Shown one piece after another: positions 12,061-21,280 of a stretch of DNA of 64,000 nt (the stretch's first letter is position 1; each line of letters begins with the position of its first letter). The stretch is taken from contig CAVZCU010000012.1 in the NCBI GenBank assembly GCA_963773845.1, forward strand, positions 992,001 through 1,056,000, read 5' to 3'. The position numbers were made by a program, and so were the translations under genes. The notes under the pieces were generated by a model, which searched no databases, was not told the DNA's origin, and worked only from the letters and a program-made list of their open reading frames with translations. The stretch is from SIAJ01 sp963773845 (GTDB lineage Bacteria; Planctomycetota; Planctomycetia; Gemmatales; Gemmataceae).

Positions 12061-12520
12061 CTCAGCGAACCGACCGCAGGCCTGACGGCCTCCAACGTCC
12101 CCATATGCAGCGCGTCTTCGCCGCCGACCTGCCCAAGCAGCGGCTCATTCGCCCACACTGGTCTCATCGGCAACAGCGGAAGATCGGCCGGGACCATAGC
12201 CAGCCGGCGGACATGGTCATGGTCGCGGTCTATGACGCCGAGGTCGGAGAACAAGTTGATGTGACCTGGGGCAAACTTATTCGTCGGAGAGCAAAACTGG
12301 TGCTTGCGGCCGAGGGCGAAAAGAACGGCTTGTCAACACGCCGGACCGCAACTTCACAGGACTAATTCACAGAAGTCCGGCGTTTCATGCAAACCGTTGA
12401 GTGCCTCACCTCGGCGCCGACCCGAATTGTTCACGCGAGTCATCATTTTCTTCTTCGTCATGCGCAAATTCGTCGTTCGTTCCCTCGGTCCACGACAATC
12501 AAGTGGATTGGGGAGGTGTT
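12061..12520. other. Gap of 460 bases, no gene supported
   Basis: A frame from about 12213 to 12365 (MVMVAVYDAEVGEQVDVTWG...) could be a gene fragment, but I do not recognise it and there is no upstream start with a convincing ribosome-binding site. Otherwise nothing is seen. Confidence 0.4.
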
Positions 12521-12796
12521 GTGAGCATGTGGGAGCAGAAGCAAGCCCTGCTTGACCGCGAGAAAGGCCGCATCCAGTTCGTGGCTTTAATTGCCGATAC
12601 TCAAGCAACTCATGCTGTATCCCTATGCAAATTCCTGGTCCGGCACGGAATCCCTTGCGGTGTGGAAGAGGATGTGTCCGGTGTCTGCAAGGTCCAGCTT
12701 CGAGGTGTACCGGACCTGGACTCCGTCGAACGATTAATCGGCGATTGGACGGATACCGTCAGTTCGAACCCTCCCGAGCTACCGTCAATTTGGTGA
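12521..12796 (+). CDS. Small protein of unknown function, DUF2007-like features
   Basis: The start is GTG 12521 (or ATG 12527), placed by a GGGGAGG site about 8 bases upstream; the longer frame back to 12401 is low-complexity. The protein of about 91 residues has an alpha-beta layout (FVALIADTQATHAVSLCKFL, RHGIPCGVEEDVSGVCKVQL, PDLDSVERLIGDW) reminiscent of small DUF2007-type domains, in which a short strand is followed by a helix and a second G-I-P strand. The similarity is weak. It sits 40 bases upstream of the PilZ gene on the same strand and may be co-transcribed with it. Confidence 0.5.
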   Translation: MSMWEQKQALLDREKGRIQFVALIADTQATHAVSLCKFLVRHGIPCGVEEDVSGVCKVQLRGVPDLDSVERLIGDWTDTVSSNPPELPSIW

Positions 12797-12836
12797 CGGC
12801 GCTTCGGTTTGCTGATGGACCACAAATAAGAGGTAG

Positions 12837-13334
12837 TTGACGCCCAACCCCCAAGAATCCATGCCCGTCCACAAGGCACAACTTTCGCAGCAGTTGCGGT
12901 GCTACATATGCAGCAGGATAGCTGACTGCACCTCAGCGGACTTGCGCGTTTACAAGTCCATCGGCGCTCCAAAATGCTGCGGGACTCCAATGGAACTCCC
13001 TGGTGCACGTAGCTCTGAAGCTCGAAGGGAGGCAAGACGATTCGTTCGTCGTGAAATCCTGGTCGATATACGTGTTCCATCAGACCATCTGAGTGCGAAC
13101 ATCGCGCTTGGCATAACAGACATGTCCGCAGATGGTATTGGCGCCCGGCTGACAATGTCAACTCGCACGGGTGAAGAGTTTCAAGTCAACCTGTCACGCG
13201 CGGATCACACGCCTATCATCATCGTTCTCGCGAAAGTCGAGTGGTGTCGACCCATAGGGGGCGGACATTTTGCCACTGGATTGCGACTTGCTCGACGGCT
13301 TACCCTTTCCGAACTCGCGGAACTGGTTCGTTAG
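12837..13334 (+). CDS. PilZ-domain protein with N-terminal cysteine cluster
   Basis: TTG 12837 follows an AGAGG site; ATG 12861 is the alternative start. Residues about 65-165 form a PilZ domain: the arginine motif is RRFVRRE, the D-x-S-x-x-G motif is DMSADGIG, and the end is a beta strand (VEWCRPIGGGHFATGLRLA). PilZ domains bind cyclic di-GMP. The N-terminal part has C22-x2-C25, C31 and C47-C48, which may bind zinc. It would be a small cytoplasmic c-di-GMP sensor with a metal-binding head. A degenerate copy of the PilZ half follows at 13402-13785, indicating tandem duplication. Confidence 0.65.
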   Translation: MTPNPQESMPVHKAQLSQQLRCYICSRIADCTSADLRVYKSIGAPKCCGTPMELPGARSSEARREARRFVRREILVDIRVPSDHLSANIALGITDMSADGIGARLTMSTRTGEEFQVNLSRADHTPIIIVLAKVEWCRPIGGGHFATGLRLARRLTLSELAELVR

Positions 13335-13401
13335 TCTGTGCGAAACCGTTAGAAATTGATATGTCTCCGCGTGCGTCAGATTTTGTACACGGAGACGCTC
13401 A

Positions 13402-13785
13402 ATGCATGATGACGACGACAAGTGGACCTTGTTTGACGTTCTGTTTACCGCGACGCGGCCGCCGGTGACGCGAAGCGTGTTGAGATCGACCCGCGCGGGC
13501 ACACCGCTGCCAGTTGCCCATTCAGTCCGGCAACGGTCGTGTTCCCGGCTGGCGGAGAACTGATTGTTCACTACTCTCCCACCAAGCGGAATAACACTCC
13601 GCCTAACAGTGTCTGTTCGACCTGGTGACGAATTGCCGATGACGATATGTCGCTCTGACGGCTCCGCGATTAAAGTGCTTGGAGAGGTTCGTTGGTGCCG
13701 ACCTATTGGCGGTGGGCTGTTTGAGGCAGGATTGCGACTTGCGCGACGGCTATCCCTAGGCGAACTAGCCGAACTGGTGCGTTAG
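13402..13785 (+). pseudogene. Decayed PilZ-domain copy
   Basis: The last 70 residues (TVSVRPGDELPMTICRSD... EVRWCRPIGGGLFEAGLRLA) repeat the C-terminus of the preceding PilZ protein almost residue for residue. The middle part (PATVVFPAGGELIVHYSPTK) is in a second frame and a possible N-terminus (MHDDDDKWTLFDVLFTATR) in a third. At least two frame changes separate them, near 13440-13450 and 13580-13600. The D-x-S-x-x-G stretch is lost at the second break. No intact product can be made. Confidence 0.55.
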
Positions 13786-13868
13786 CGCCAATCATCGGGC
13801 ATCACGGAAGGCGCCCCAACAGGCGGTCGGAATTGTTCAGCGTATCGCCGCGCCGAATCCTCCATGCG

Positions 13869-14243
13869 TCATGTTCGGTCGAAGACATAGTCTAAAAGCA
13901 ATCCGCCGATTTCCGTTGGTTCGACGGGCTTGAGAAAATAGTAATCGAACCCCGCGGCGCCCGCTGATCCGATCAAATCCCGTTCATTTTTAGCGGTGAT
14001 CGCAATCATCAATGGAGGCTCTGGCAGAGCGGCGCGCACTGATTTGGCCACCTCAAATCCGTTAGCCCGCGGAAGGTTGATATCGCAAAGAATGGCGTCC
14101 GGTGGGTTTTCTAATGCGGCGGCCACACCATCGAGCCCGTCATACGCGACCCGGACGTCGAAACCATAGGAATCCAAGAACTGGGCCAAACTATCTGCGT
14201 AATCGCGATTGTCTTCAACCACAAGCACGCGAAGTCCGCTCAT
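13869..14243 (-). CDS. Single-domain response regulator (CheY-like receiver)
   Basis: The start ATG 14243 is chosen because the receiver fold begins there (MSGLRVLVVEDNRDYADSL) with AAGGGAC upstream; the longer frame adds no recognisable sequence. Receiver residues are all present: E10-D11 acidic pair, phospho-acceptor D54 (ILCDINLP), T83 (ITAKN) and K105 (FLKPV). There is no output domain, so it probably acts by protein contact with a histidine kinase partner not encoded nearby. Length 124 residues, typical of the family. Confidence 0.85.
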   Translation of the reverse strand: MSGLRVLVVEDNRDYADSLAQFLDSYGFDVRVAYDGLDGVAAALENPPDAILCDINLPRANGFEVAKSVRAALPEPPLMIAITAKNERDLIGSAGAAGFDYYFLKPVEPTEIGGLLLDYVFDRT

Positions 14244-14404
14244 GTTCACAAGTCCCTTGAGCGACAACTGTCGCTTCAATGGGAGCTTCCGTGCCCAATA
14301 GATGAACGCCGCTCCTCGTTTGCGAGCGTCGGTCGCTTCGCGGGCTGATAGTAGCAACCATGATGCCGGGATCTGCAGATTTTAATCTGCGTCACGCCCC
14401 AGCA

Positions 14405-14584
14405 CGCGCGGTGTTGGATCGCCTTCAAGGCATGGCCGGCATTCCGGTGTTGGCGAAGCGATGCGCCGCCGGCGTTAATGAGACGATGCTGAAGACGCCT
14501 TCGCCGCGCCACGGCCAGTTGCGCGATCAAGCCGGGCAGGTCATTGCGAGCGGTGAAACTGTTGCCAATGAACAGCGCCTTCAC
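14405..14584 (-). pseudogene. Fragment of SGNH/GDSL-type hydrolase
   Basis: GTG 14584 opens VKALFIGNSFTARNDLPGLI, the block I of SGNH hydrolases (catalytic serine in GNSF), followed by ARRRRLQHRLINAGGASLRQ and HRNAGHALKAIQ. After about residue 60 the similarity stops abruptly at about 14405 and the frame reads into unrelated sequence. Full homologues run to about 200 residues or more, so the catalytic Asp-His end is absent. It is a truncated relic, probably left by a rearrangement. Confidence 0.5.
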
Positions 14585-14879
14585 AGGCGCATTGCCGCGT
14601 CTTCTAACAGCAATTGAGATGCTCCATTCCCGAATTGAGCGGGCGGGCCGATCGATCGGATAAAGGGCACACCCGGTATGCCACCTGTATCTACCAGTGA
14701 AGTAGATGCGGGAATGGAAGGGGGCCGGTTGCGCATGTGGTGCCAAAAAACACACCAAACATTCCCAGTCATGCCATTTCAAGGACTTCGGTGGTCGCCG
14801 ATGACTCACCATCGCCGTCCCGTGGAGCCGGCTCGTCCTCATTCCAGGTGTCGGCCCTGACGGATCCATCTGTCCGAAT

Positions 14880-15290
14880 TCTCGATTGGGGCGCTAGGCG
14901 ACCATCGCAAGGCAATGCTCGCCGAAGGCAACTACCGGAGCGACGGTCCGGTGTTCGCTGACAATCAGGGCGGGTTTCTGAGAAAGTCGAACGAGCTCCA
15001 ACGTTCCTTTTGGCCCAATCCTAAAAGCCGCCGGACTTCGGGCGACGGCCCGGCCCTACGATCTCAGACACATTAGCGCGACGTTGCTGCTTCGGGCCGG
15101 CGAGGACGCTAAAGTTGTCGCGGAACGAGTTGGACACCGCACGACGCGACTCAGCCAGGATGTGTACCAGCACGTTTGTCGGGTATGCAGGAACGTGCGG
15201 CCACCAAGCTGGCTGCCATCTTTCGGCAACCCGTCCAAAAGCCGAAACCCGCCGATCAGCTACAGAATGGCTACAAAACGGGTGGAGACG
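14880..15290 (+). pseudogene. Tyrosine recombinase (phage-type integrase) C-terminal remnant
   Basis: Three frames read in order as an integrase catalytic end: LGDHRKAMLAEGNYRSDGPV...LQRSFWP, then LKAAGLRATARPYDLRHISA with ATLLLRAGEDAKVVAERVGH and QDVYQHV, then MQERAATKLAAIFRQP. The R-H, G-H and nucleophile Y positions of the family are present in the second block. Frame changes lie near 15035 and 15175. The N-terminal DNA-binding half is missing. It points directly at the 3' end of the tRNA-Phe gene, the usual arrangement for integration into tRNA genes, so it probably marks a former genomic island. Confidence 0.65.
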
Positions 15291-15351
15291 AGGGCGGGGA
15301 GAGCAACAAAAAAGGCCGCAAGCCTATTAAGCAAGCGGCGGTTGGATGCAG

Positions 15352-15424
15352 TGGGCAGAGCCGGGATTGAACCGGCGACCTAGCGATTTTCAGTCGCTCG
15401 CTCTACCAGCTGAGCTATCTGCCC
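15352..15424 (-). tRNA. tRNA-Phe (GAA)
   Basis: Reading the minus strand, the 7-bp acceptor stem GGGCAGA pairs with TCTGCCC. The D-arm is GCTC-AGCTGGTA-GAGC, the anticodon arm AGCGA-CTGAAAA-TCGCT has anticodon GAA, and the T-arm is GCCGG-TTCAATC-CCGGC. The discriminator base is A and CCA is not encoded. It is 73 nucleotides long and all arms pair fully. The adjacent integrase remnant makes its 3' end a likely attachment site. Confidence 0.95.
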
Positions 15425-15474
15425 GATGGCTTCTTCTTAGGGTCCCCGTTTGTTCAAGTCAACTGTCGAACGGA

Positions 15475-16551
15475 TCATCGGCGCAAGACCAGAATGGCAA
15501 ACAGGTCGATCGCGAAGAAAACAACGATGATCACTTCCAGCCAGAGCATTCTTCGCTCGTTGACTTCCGCGCGCACCACACTGTATAAATCGTCGAGTTG
15601 AGCGAGTCGCTGAGCCACGCTGGCTCGCCACTGTTCCAGGTGAAATCGTTCGCGCACGCTCAAGTACACGCGGGCGAGATACCAGTCGCCGAGAAACTTC
15701 GTGATGTGCATGACCTCGTCGGCTAGTTTCGCCAGGTCGACGCGCAGGGCGCGCAGGTGCCGGAGTGCGGTGGCCGGTCGGCCAATCGAGAACCGCGGCC
15801 GCTTTTCCAGAAGCGTGTAGGCCGTGGCGAGTTGGCGATCGAGGGCCGCGTCCATGACGCGGAATTCTTCCAGTTGCAAATTCGCCAACTCGATGACGTA
15901 GAGCACATCGTCGACGTAGCCGGTCAGATCCACAACCAACGCGGCGTCCCAATCGACGATGACCCAATCCGTTTTCTCAAATGATTGCTTGTGCCGGAAC
16001 ACCTCGCTCACTTGGGCTTCGGACAATCGTTCCGACTCGACGTCCGACAAGAGGCCGGCAATTTGCAATTGCTGTTCGCGCGCCCACGCCGCGACCTCGC
16101 GCGGACCGCCGAGATCGGTTAAGACGAAGACGGTATAAGCCTCGGGTTCGGTCGAGCCGGCAGGCTTTAGAATCGCTTTCCCCAGATCTCGAACAATCTC
16201 ACTGCAGAGTTGTCCAGATGCGGCTTCGATCCGTCGGCCGTCGTCCAATTGACTGCAATGGAACCGCATCAATTGAACCCATGCTTCGATTTCGAATGGA
16301 ATGCGAAAAACGATACTGACAACCCCGACATCATAAATGCGGACCTGAATGCGAACGGGCCGTCCGCCGATCGTCAACTGGACGGCGGGTTCGACGGACA
16401 GCGGCTGGTGGAGGGGCAGGTCACGTGGAGCCGTGTGATCGCCCCGAACGGCTAGCGGAGCGGCGACTTGGCCGAGGATTCGCCCTACATCGGCGCGAAC
16501 GACTTCGTTTCCCACATCGTGGGCAAACAAATAGACGACTTCGCCGATCAT
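15475..16551 (-). CDS. RMD1/YagE (DUF155) family protein
   Basis: The C-terminal two thirds match the RMD1/YagE family: DWVIVDWDAALVVDLTGYVD, then a helical YVIELANLQLEEFRVMDAAL segment, and a C-terminal hydrophobic helix (LWLEVIIVVFFAIDLFAILV) ending in basic residues. Related yeast and bacterial proteins are membrane-anchored and of poorly known function. The protein is 358 residues, normal for the family. The chosen ATG lacks a clear ribosome-binding site, so the start could be internal. Confidence 0.7.
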   Translation of the reverse strand: MIGEVVYLFAHDVGNEVVRADVGRILGQVAAPLAVRGDHTAPRDLPLHQPLSVEPAVQLTIGGRPVRIQVRIYDVGVVSIVFRIPFEIEAWVQLMRFHCSQLDDGRRIEAASGQLCSEIVRDLGKAILKPAGSTEPEAYTVFVLTDLGGPREVAAWAREQQLQIAGLLSDVESERLSEAQVSEVFRHKQSFEKTDWVIVDWDAALVVDLTGYVDDVLYVIELANLQLEEFRVMDAALDRQLATAYTLLEKRPRFSIGRPATALRHLRALRVDLAKLADEVMHITKFLGDWYLARVYLSVRERFHLEQWRASVAQRLAQLDDLYSVVRAEVNERRMLWLEVIIVVFFAIDLFAILVLRR

Positions 16552-17121
16552 AATGCACCGTGCAAGGGCTTCATGGATGATTTGATAGTTTTCCTAGCGT
16601 TTGACTCTAAATTCGCCACCAATGAGAACCGGATGGCGAAAAAATTGGCACTGTCATTGTCGCCCAAGCGGTCCGCAATCATTGGGAACACTTTGCTCGC
16701 TTTTTGCATTGAGCCATCGAGATCCGGCTGCAAAGCGCAGTGTTTGCCGGCGTACCCAGCTGGGGCCAGTTTGTTCGTCAACCAAGTGATAACATTTTAT
16801 GCAGTTGCCGCCCAATTATGCGGCATAATCGCCGACATTTTGTGCGATAAATATGCAGTGCTCGTGCATTCGGGGAGAAACTGGATACGGCATAGTCACC
16901 ATCATACGAGTAAATCATAAACGTTAAGCCATGCAAATTAACGACTTATGTTGATAACTGAATTGTCGGCCCTCACATTCCGATTCCTAATACCATCTGC
17001 CCGAATTGGGCACATCGGTTGCGTTGACTGTAGGCGATTTGTTTGATATGCTTTTGTTGTTGTTTTCTGTCCCACCTGACTCGCGTCCTCAGAGTCTGTC
17101 ACCCTTAGCAGGCCACCGGCC
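16552..17121. other. AT-richer 570-base gap, no supported gene
   Basis: The frame 16468-16920 on the plus strand overlaps the start of the YagE gene and resembles no family. The stretch is visibly richer in A and T than its surroundings (for example the bases around 16790-16960), which fits a promoter region or foreign DNA. Confidence 0.4.
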
Positions 17122-18422
17122 ATGCTTACCATGTTCGCGTCCCAGGACGGGCGCGCGGCGCGAATCCATCGCGCCGCGATTTTCTTCGCGTCGGTACACT
17201 GGGTCTCGGCGCCCTTTCCCTTCCTGGTCTCCTCCGGGCTCGCGAGCAGATAGCTCGTTCTGGGACTGCCGCCAAGCAAACCTCGGTCGTTTGGCTCTGG
17301 CTGGCGGGCGGACCATCCCAGATCGAGACATTCGATCCCAAGCCAGACGCTCCCGCCGAATTCCGCTCCGTCACGGGAGCGGTTAAGACCAACCTTCCGG
17401 GCGTTCAGATTGGCGGCACGTTCGAACGCATTGCGGCAAACGCAGACAAGTTCTCCTTTGTCCGCTCGTTTGCTCATACCGATTCCGGACATGGCGGCGG
17501 CACGCACTGGGTCATGACCGGTTACAACTACCCGGCAGCCGACAATGGCGCCGCGCCCATCAAGCCAAGCTACGGAGCGATCCTTTCACGCTATCGTGGG
17601 GCTACCGGGCAAGAGGGGCTTCCGACCTACGTCCGTTTTCAAGACATCCTCGGCGATGGCCCGGCATGGCTCGGTCAACAGTTCGCGCCGTTCCCACTTG
17701 CGGGTCCGTCGCGCGACAATATGGTCATGCGCGATTCACTCGACAAGCTCGATGATCGACGGGCACTGCTCAAAGCATTCGACACCAGCCGTCGCGACGT
17801 CGATCAATCCGGATTGATGAACGGGATGGACGCGTTTGATCAGCAAGCACTCGATTTGATTGTGGGCAAGGCACGCGAATCATTCGACATCACGCGCGAA
17901 GATCCGCGGCTCCGCGATCGCTATGGTCCCGGACTCGGCGAGCGCATGCTCTTGGCACGCCGGCTATGTGAGGCGGGCGCGGGCTTCGTCACCGTCCATT
18001 TCAGCGGCTGGGACATGCACGGCTCAATCGAACGAGGCTTCCGCGAGCAGGGCCCGATCGTCGATCGGGCAGTCTCCACGTTTGTCACCGATCTCGCGGA
18101 GCGTGGACTGGACAAGGACATTCTCCTCGTCATCACCGGAGAGTTCGGCCGTACTCCCAAGCTCAACACCGCCGCCGGCCGCGATCATTGGGCGCCCTTG
18201 TCGACCCTCGCGTTCGCTGGCGGCGGCTTGAAGATGGGACAGGTAGTCGGCGAGTCGTCGGTTCGTGCCGAATCGCCCAAGTCCCGAGCGATCAGCCCGC
18301 AAGACATGATGGCGACGCTCTTCCACGTCCTCGGGGTGCCGAACGATTTGCACTACACCGATCAGACTGGCCGACCCGTACCGATGATCGACTCGGGGAA
18401 GGCAATCGCGGAATTGGTCTAA
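17122..18422 (+). CDS. DUF1501 family Tat-exported protein, one frameshift
   Basis: ATG 17122 (MLTMFASQDGRAA) gives the usual DUF1501 N-terminus. One missing base near 17155-17165 moves the reading to the frame that continues to 18422 and carries the twin-arginine signal NPSRRDFLRVGTLGLGAL. The following part (VVWLWLAGGPSQIETFDPKP, GGTHWVMTGYNYP, ITGEFGRTPKLN, GRDHW) is the sulfatase/alkaline-phosphatase-like fold typical of DUF1501. In Planctomycetota these genes usually follow a PSCyt1/PSD1 cytochrome gene, but none is present here. The combined length is about 433 residues, normal for the family. Confidence 0.75.
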
Positions 18423-18428
18423 TCATTC

Positions 18429-18571
18429 GCGAGCCGACCGCCGTAAGGCGGCGGGTAATGACTTGCCCGTTGTCATTACCCGCCGCCTTACGGCGGTCGG
18501 CTCGCCAGTTTCCGCTGCTAACGACTTCTTGCTAACTATTACCCGCCGCCTTACGGCGGTCGGCTCGCCAT
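18429..18571. repeat. Three copies of a palindromic intergenic repeat
   Basis: A unit of about 32 bases, containing CCGCCGCCTTACGGCGGTCG, occurs at 18429-18460 in inverted orientation and at 18474-18506 and 18538-18571 in direct orientation. Each is itself a hairpin (CCGCC-TTA-GGCGG core) ending in GGCTCGCC. A fragment GGCTCGCC recurs after 18571. These are REP-like elements; the first two could also fold as one long hairpin after the DUF1501 stop codon. Confidence 0.75.
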
Positions 18572-18872
18572 TGAAGACGCTTGGCTCGCCATTCTTATCG
18601 CATGACTCGCTATTTGTATCGGTCGGCTCTCCGTACTGTCCCGTTTGTACAAATCACATCGATCCTGTTGCCCGCGCGTGTAAGCCTTACAATTCCGCGC
18701 CAGCACCGTAGAGTTTGCCTAACGCGCACTGCCCATAACATCGTTCCGATCCGCACTTTGTGCAGAGCTTTTGCAGCTCAATTGAATTGCCGTCCAGACC
18801 CGGCCCGGGATTCGCGGGTAGATTCTTGATGCGGGATCGAGCATGATGCTCGCCCATCGAGGAGGGACCGGG
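18572..18872. other. Gap with no supported gene
   Basis: A minus-strand shadow frame ends in a cysteine-rich tail (LCTKCGSERCYGQCALGK) but has no plausible start. The GAGGAGGGA at 18859 is the ribosome-binding site of the next gene. Confidence 0.35.
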
Positions 18873-19934
18873 ATGGCAACCCGACGTATCGTCTGGGCGA
18901 TTCTGGCCATTTGCGCCATGACGGCGACTGGCCAGGCAGCGACAGTTCGAACCACCAATTTCATTGTCGAGACAGCTCGAAAAGACGACGCCGAGGAATT
19001 CGCCCGGCTCGCCGAATATTATCGCAAGCAAAAAGCGCTCGACTGGCTTGGGAAGGAAATGCCCAATTGGCGTGAACCTTGCCGGCTGCGCATCAACGTC
19101 ACCAATAGCGGCGCCGGCGGCGCGACCACATTCGACTTCAACGGCGGCGACGTGTATCAAGAGATGCACATCGAAGGATCGCGCGAGCGACTCAAGAACA
19201 GCGTCCTGCCGCACGAAGTGACCCACACGGTCTTCGCGCATCATTTCCGACAACCAGTGCCGCGTTGGGCAGACGAAGGCGGCTCGGTCTATTCCGAAGA
19301 CGAAATCGAACGCTCGCGCCACGACAAGCTGTGCAAACAAATCCTCAACGCTGGCGACGGCATTCAGCTCAAAGCCCTATTCCGGATGAAGAACTATCCG
19401 CGAAATGTGATGACGCTTTATGCCCAGGGGTACTCGGTTTCGAGGTATCTGGTCGAGAAGAGCGATCGACCGACGTTCCTGAATTTTGTCTCGGCCGGTA
19501 TGCAAAAAGGATGGGACCCGGCGGCTCGCGAGTTCTACGGCTTTAAGAATGTGGATGATCTCGAGGCCAATTGGATTGAGCATCTCAAAAAGATGGCACG
19601 CGGCGAGGTGCCTGCGAGCAGCACCGTGGCCCGAACGCGCCGACCGGCCCCGCCGGGGGCGGATGGGAAGCTCGTCGTCTTCGATAGTTCTCCGCCGGCT
19701 CGGCCGAACTTCGACCCCCCGCCGGCCGCCCGTGGCTTGGCGCCCTCAGCACGATCGAGCGGCGAACGATTCGGTGGCGAGGTTGGCTGGAATCGTCCGC
19801 GGGCCCGACTAACGGACCCGGTTTCCGCGGAATCATCACCGCGAACCGAGCCGAGCCCATCCACAAGCAGCACGCCATTCCGACGGCCGCCGTCGGCTAT
19901 CCTCTTGCCGCCCGAACCGGCGCCGCAGCGATAA
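18873..19934 (+). CDS. Secreted HExxH metalloprotease-like protein (peptidase MA-like)
   Basis: ATG 18873 is preferred over the track start because GAGGAGGGA lies 6-14 bases upstream and a clean signal peptide follows (MATRRIVWAILAICAMTATG). The zinc motif HEVTH is at residues 114-118, followed by VPRWADEGGSVYSED, where the glutamate after WADE is the likely third ligand of gluzincins. The C-terminal 100 residues are a proline-, arginine- and serine-rich tail of low complexity. The length is 353 residues. It is exported and probably cleaves envelope or extracellular protein; the substrate is unknown. Confidence 0.7.
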   Translation: MATRRIVWAILAICAMTATGQAATVRTTNFIVETARKDDAEEFARLAEYYRKQKALDWLGKEMPNWREPCRLRINVTNSGAGGATTFDFNGGDVYQEMHIEGSRERLKNSVLPHEVTHTVFAHHFRQPVPRWADEGGSVYSEDEIERSRHDKLCKQILNAGDGIQLKALFRMKNYPRNVMTLYAQGYSVSRYLVEKSDRPTFLNFVSAGMQKGWDPAAREFYGFKNVDDLEANWIEHLKKMARGEVPASSTVARTRRPAPPGADGKLVVFDSSPPARPNFDPPPAARGLAPSARSSGERFGGEVGWNRPRARLTDPVSAESSPRTEPSPSTSSTPFRRPPSAILLPPEPAPQR

Positions 19935-20133
19935 CGCTACCAATCCGTGAAGCCGCGACGCGGAGTCAGCGGAGGGCGGCCGCCAATTGCCCGAACCCGT
20001 TGTGAAGTCGCGACGCGGAGTCTGCGCCCCAAAGACTCCGCGTCGCGGCTTTGCGCCCGGTGTTGATTCTCCCGCCTCGGACTCCCATCATATCTGTTCC
20101 CTCACCCATTCATTCCCCCAAGAGATGCCTCTC
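19935..20133. repeat. Inverted GC-rich repeats between genes
   Basis: The sequence GCCGCGACGCGGAGTC (near 19951) and its near copy (near 20007) are followed by the inverse GACTCCGCGTCGCGGC (near 20033). The set can fold as a hairpin and may act as a bidirectional terminator. A partial copy, ACTCCGCGTCGTGACG, lies at about 30845. Confidence 0.55.
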
Positions 20134-20929
20134 ATGAAAGCTCTCCGCACGTGCATACTCGGTTCGGTCGCCTGTCTCCTTGGAGCCGCGGCTGTATTGT
20201 TCGTCCGCGATCAAGTGAGCGCTCAACAGAAAAAGAAAGAAGAATCCGCCAGTAGTCCATGAGTACAAATCCGGCATCATCTGGGACGAACCGAAGATCG
20301 TGACGCCGGGCAAGGACCATGGCGCGCCCTCGGACGCTATCGTCCTGTTCGATGGGAAGGATCTTTCCAAATGGGACAACGGCGACAAGTGGATCATCCA
20401 GGACGGGTATGCGATTTCCGCGAAGACCGAAATCAATTCCAAACAATCGTTTGGCGACTGCCAGCTTCACCTGGAGTTCGCGACGCCGGCAACAGTCTCC
20501 GGGAGCGGGCAGGGGCGTGGCAACAGCGGCGTTTACATGATGCAGCGATACGAAGTGCAAATTCTCGATTCATACGACAATAAGACCTACTTCGACGGCC
20601 AGTGCGCTTCGCTCTACAAGCAGCATCCGCCGTTGGTCAACGCTTGCCGCAAACCGGGTGAATGGCAGACTTATGACATCATCTTCGAGTCGCCGCGATT
20701 CGATGCCGACAAGAAGTTGACCCGGCCGGGATATGTCACGGTGTTGCAGAATGGCATTTTGGTGCAGAATCATTTCGAATTGTTGGGCGGCACGTTCTAC
20801 GACCAGCCGCCGAAGTACACGGCCCATCCTCCCAAGGCGCCGATTCACTTGCAATTTCACGGCAACCCAGTGCGATTCCGCAATATCTGGGTGCGAGAGG
20901 TGAAGGAGATTGCCAGCAAGAAGCCTTAG
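20134..20929 (+). CDS. DUF1080 (3-keto-disaccharide hydrolase domain) secreted protein, one frameshift
   Basis: ATG 20134 opens a signal peptide (MKALRTCILGSVACLLGAAA) ending in a Q/K-rich linker (QKKKEE). The frame then stops early at about 20262, but the adjacent frame continues VVHEYKSGIIWDEPKIVTPG and on to 20929. Removing one T at about 20246 joins them as EEPPVVHEYKSG. The DUF1080 core is evident: IVLFDGKDLSKWD, GNSGVYMMQRYEVQILDSYD, PIHLQFHGNPVRFRNIWVRE. Such concanavalin-like domains occur in secreted glycan-processing proteins of Planctomycetota. The combined length is about 265 residues. Confidence 0.75.
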
Positions 20930-20954
20930 ATCAACGACCAATGCACAATGCAGA

Positions 20955-21258
20955 AGAATCGCCAGCCCACGGCTCGAAGCCATCGCCGTGGGCTCTAGTC
21001 GGACGCCCTTCGGGCTGACAACATCGAGCCCGTCAGGTCATTGAGAATAAAGTCCACGGCGATGGCTTCGAGCCGTGGGGACGCAGCGGGCCCGAGTGGT
21101 GGGCCGGCTTCATGCCATCGCCACCGGCCTCCGCCCCACGGCTCGAAGCCATCGCCGTGGGCTTTAGTCGGACGCCCTTCGGGCTACCAACATGGAGCCC
21201 GTCAGGTCATTGAGAATAAAGCCCACGGCGATTGCTTCGAACCGTGGGCTGGCGATTC
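20955..21258. repeat. Two composite inverted/direct repeats of about 120 bases
   Basis: Block 1 (about 20961-21081) and block 2 (about 21131-21256) are near copies. Each starts with CCCACGGCTCGAAGCCATCG, contains GACGCCCTTCGGGCT and GAGCCCGTCAGGTCATTGAG, and ends with the inverse of its start, so each block is a long hairpin. They fill the space between the convergent DUF1080 and phosphatase genes and may serve as terminators or as mobile REP-type units. Confidence 0.75.
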
Positions 21259-21280
21259 TGCATTTTGCAATTGGAAATCG

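Noticed and set aside
16468..16920. Plus-strand frame of 150 codons
   Set aside because: It overlaps the start of the YagE gene, has no ribosome-binding site and resembles no family.
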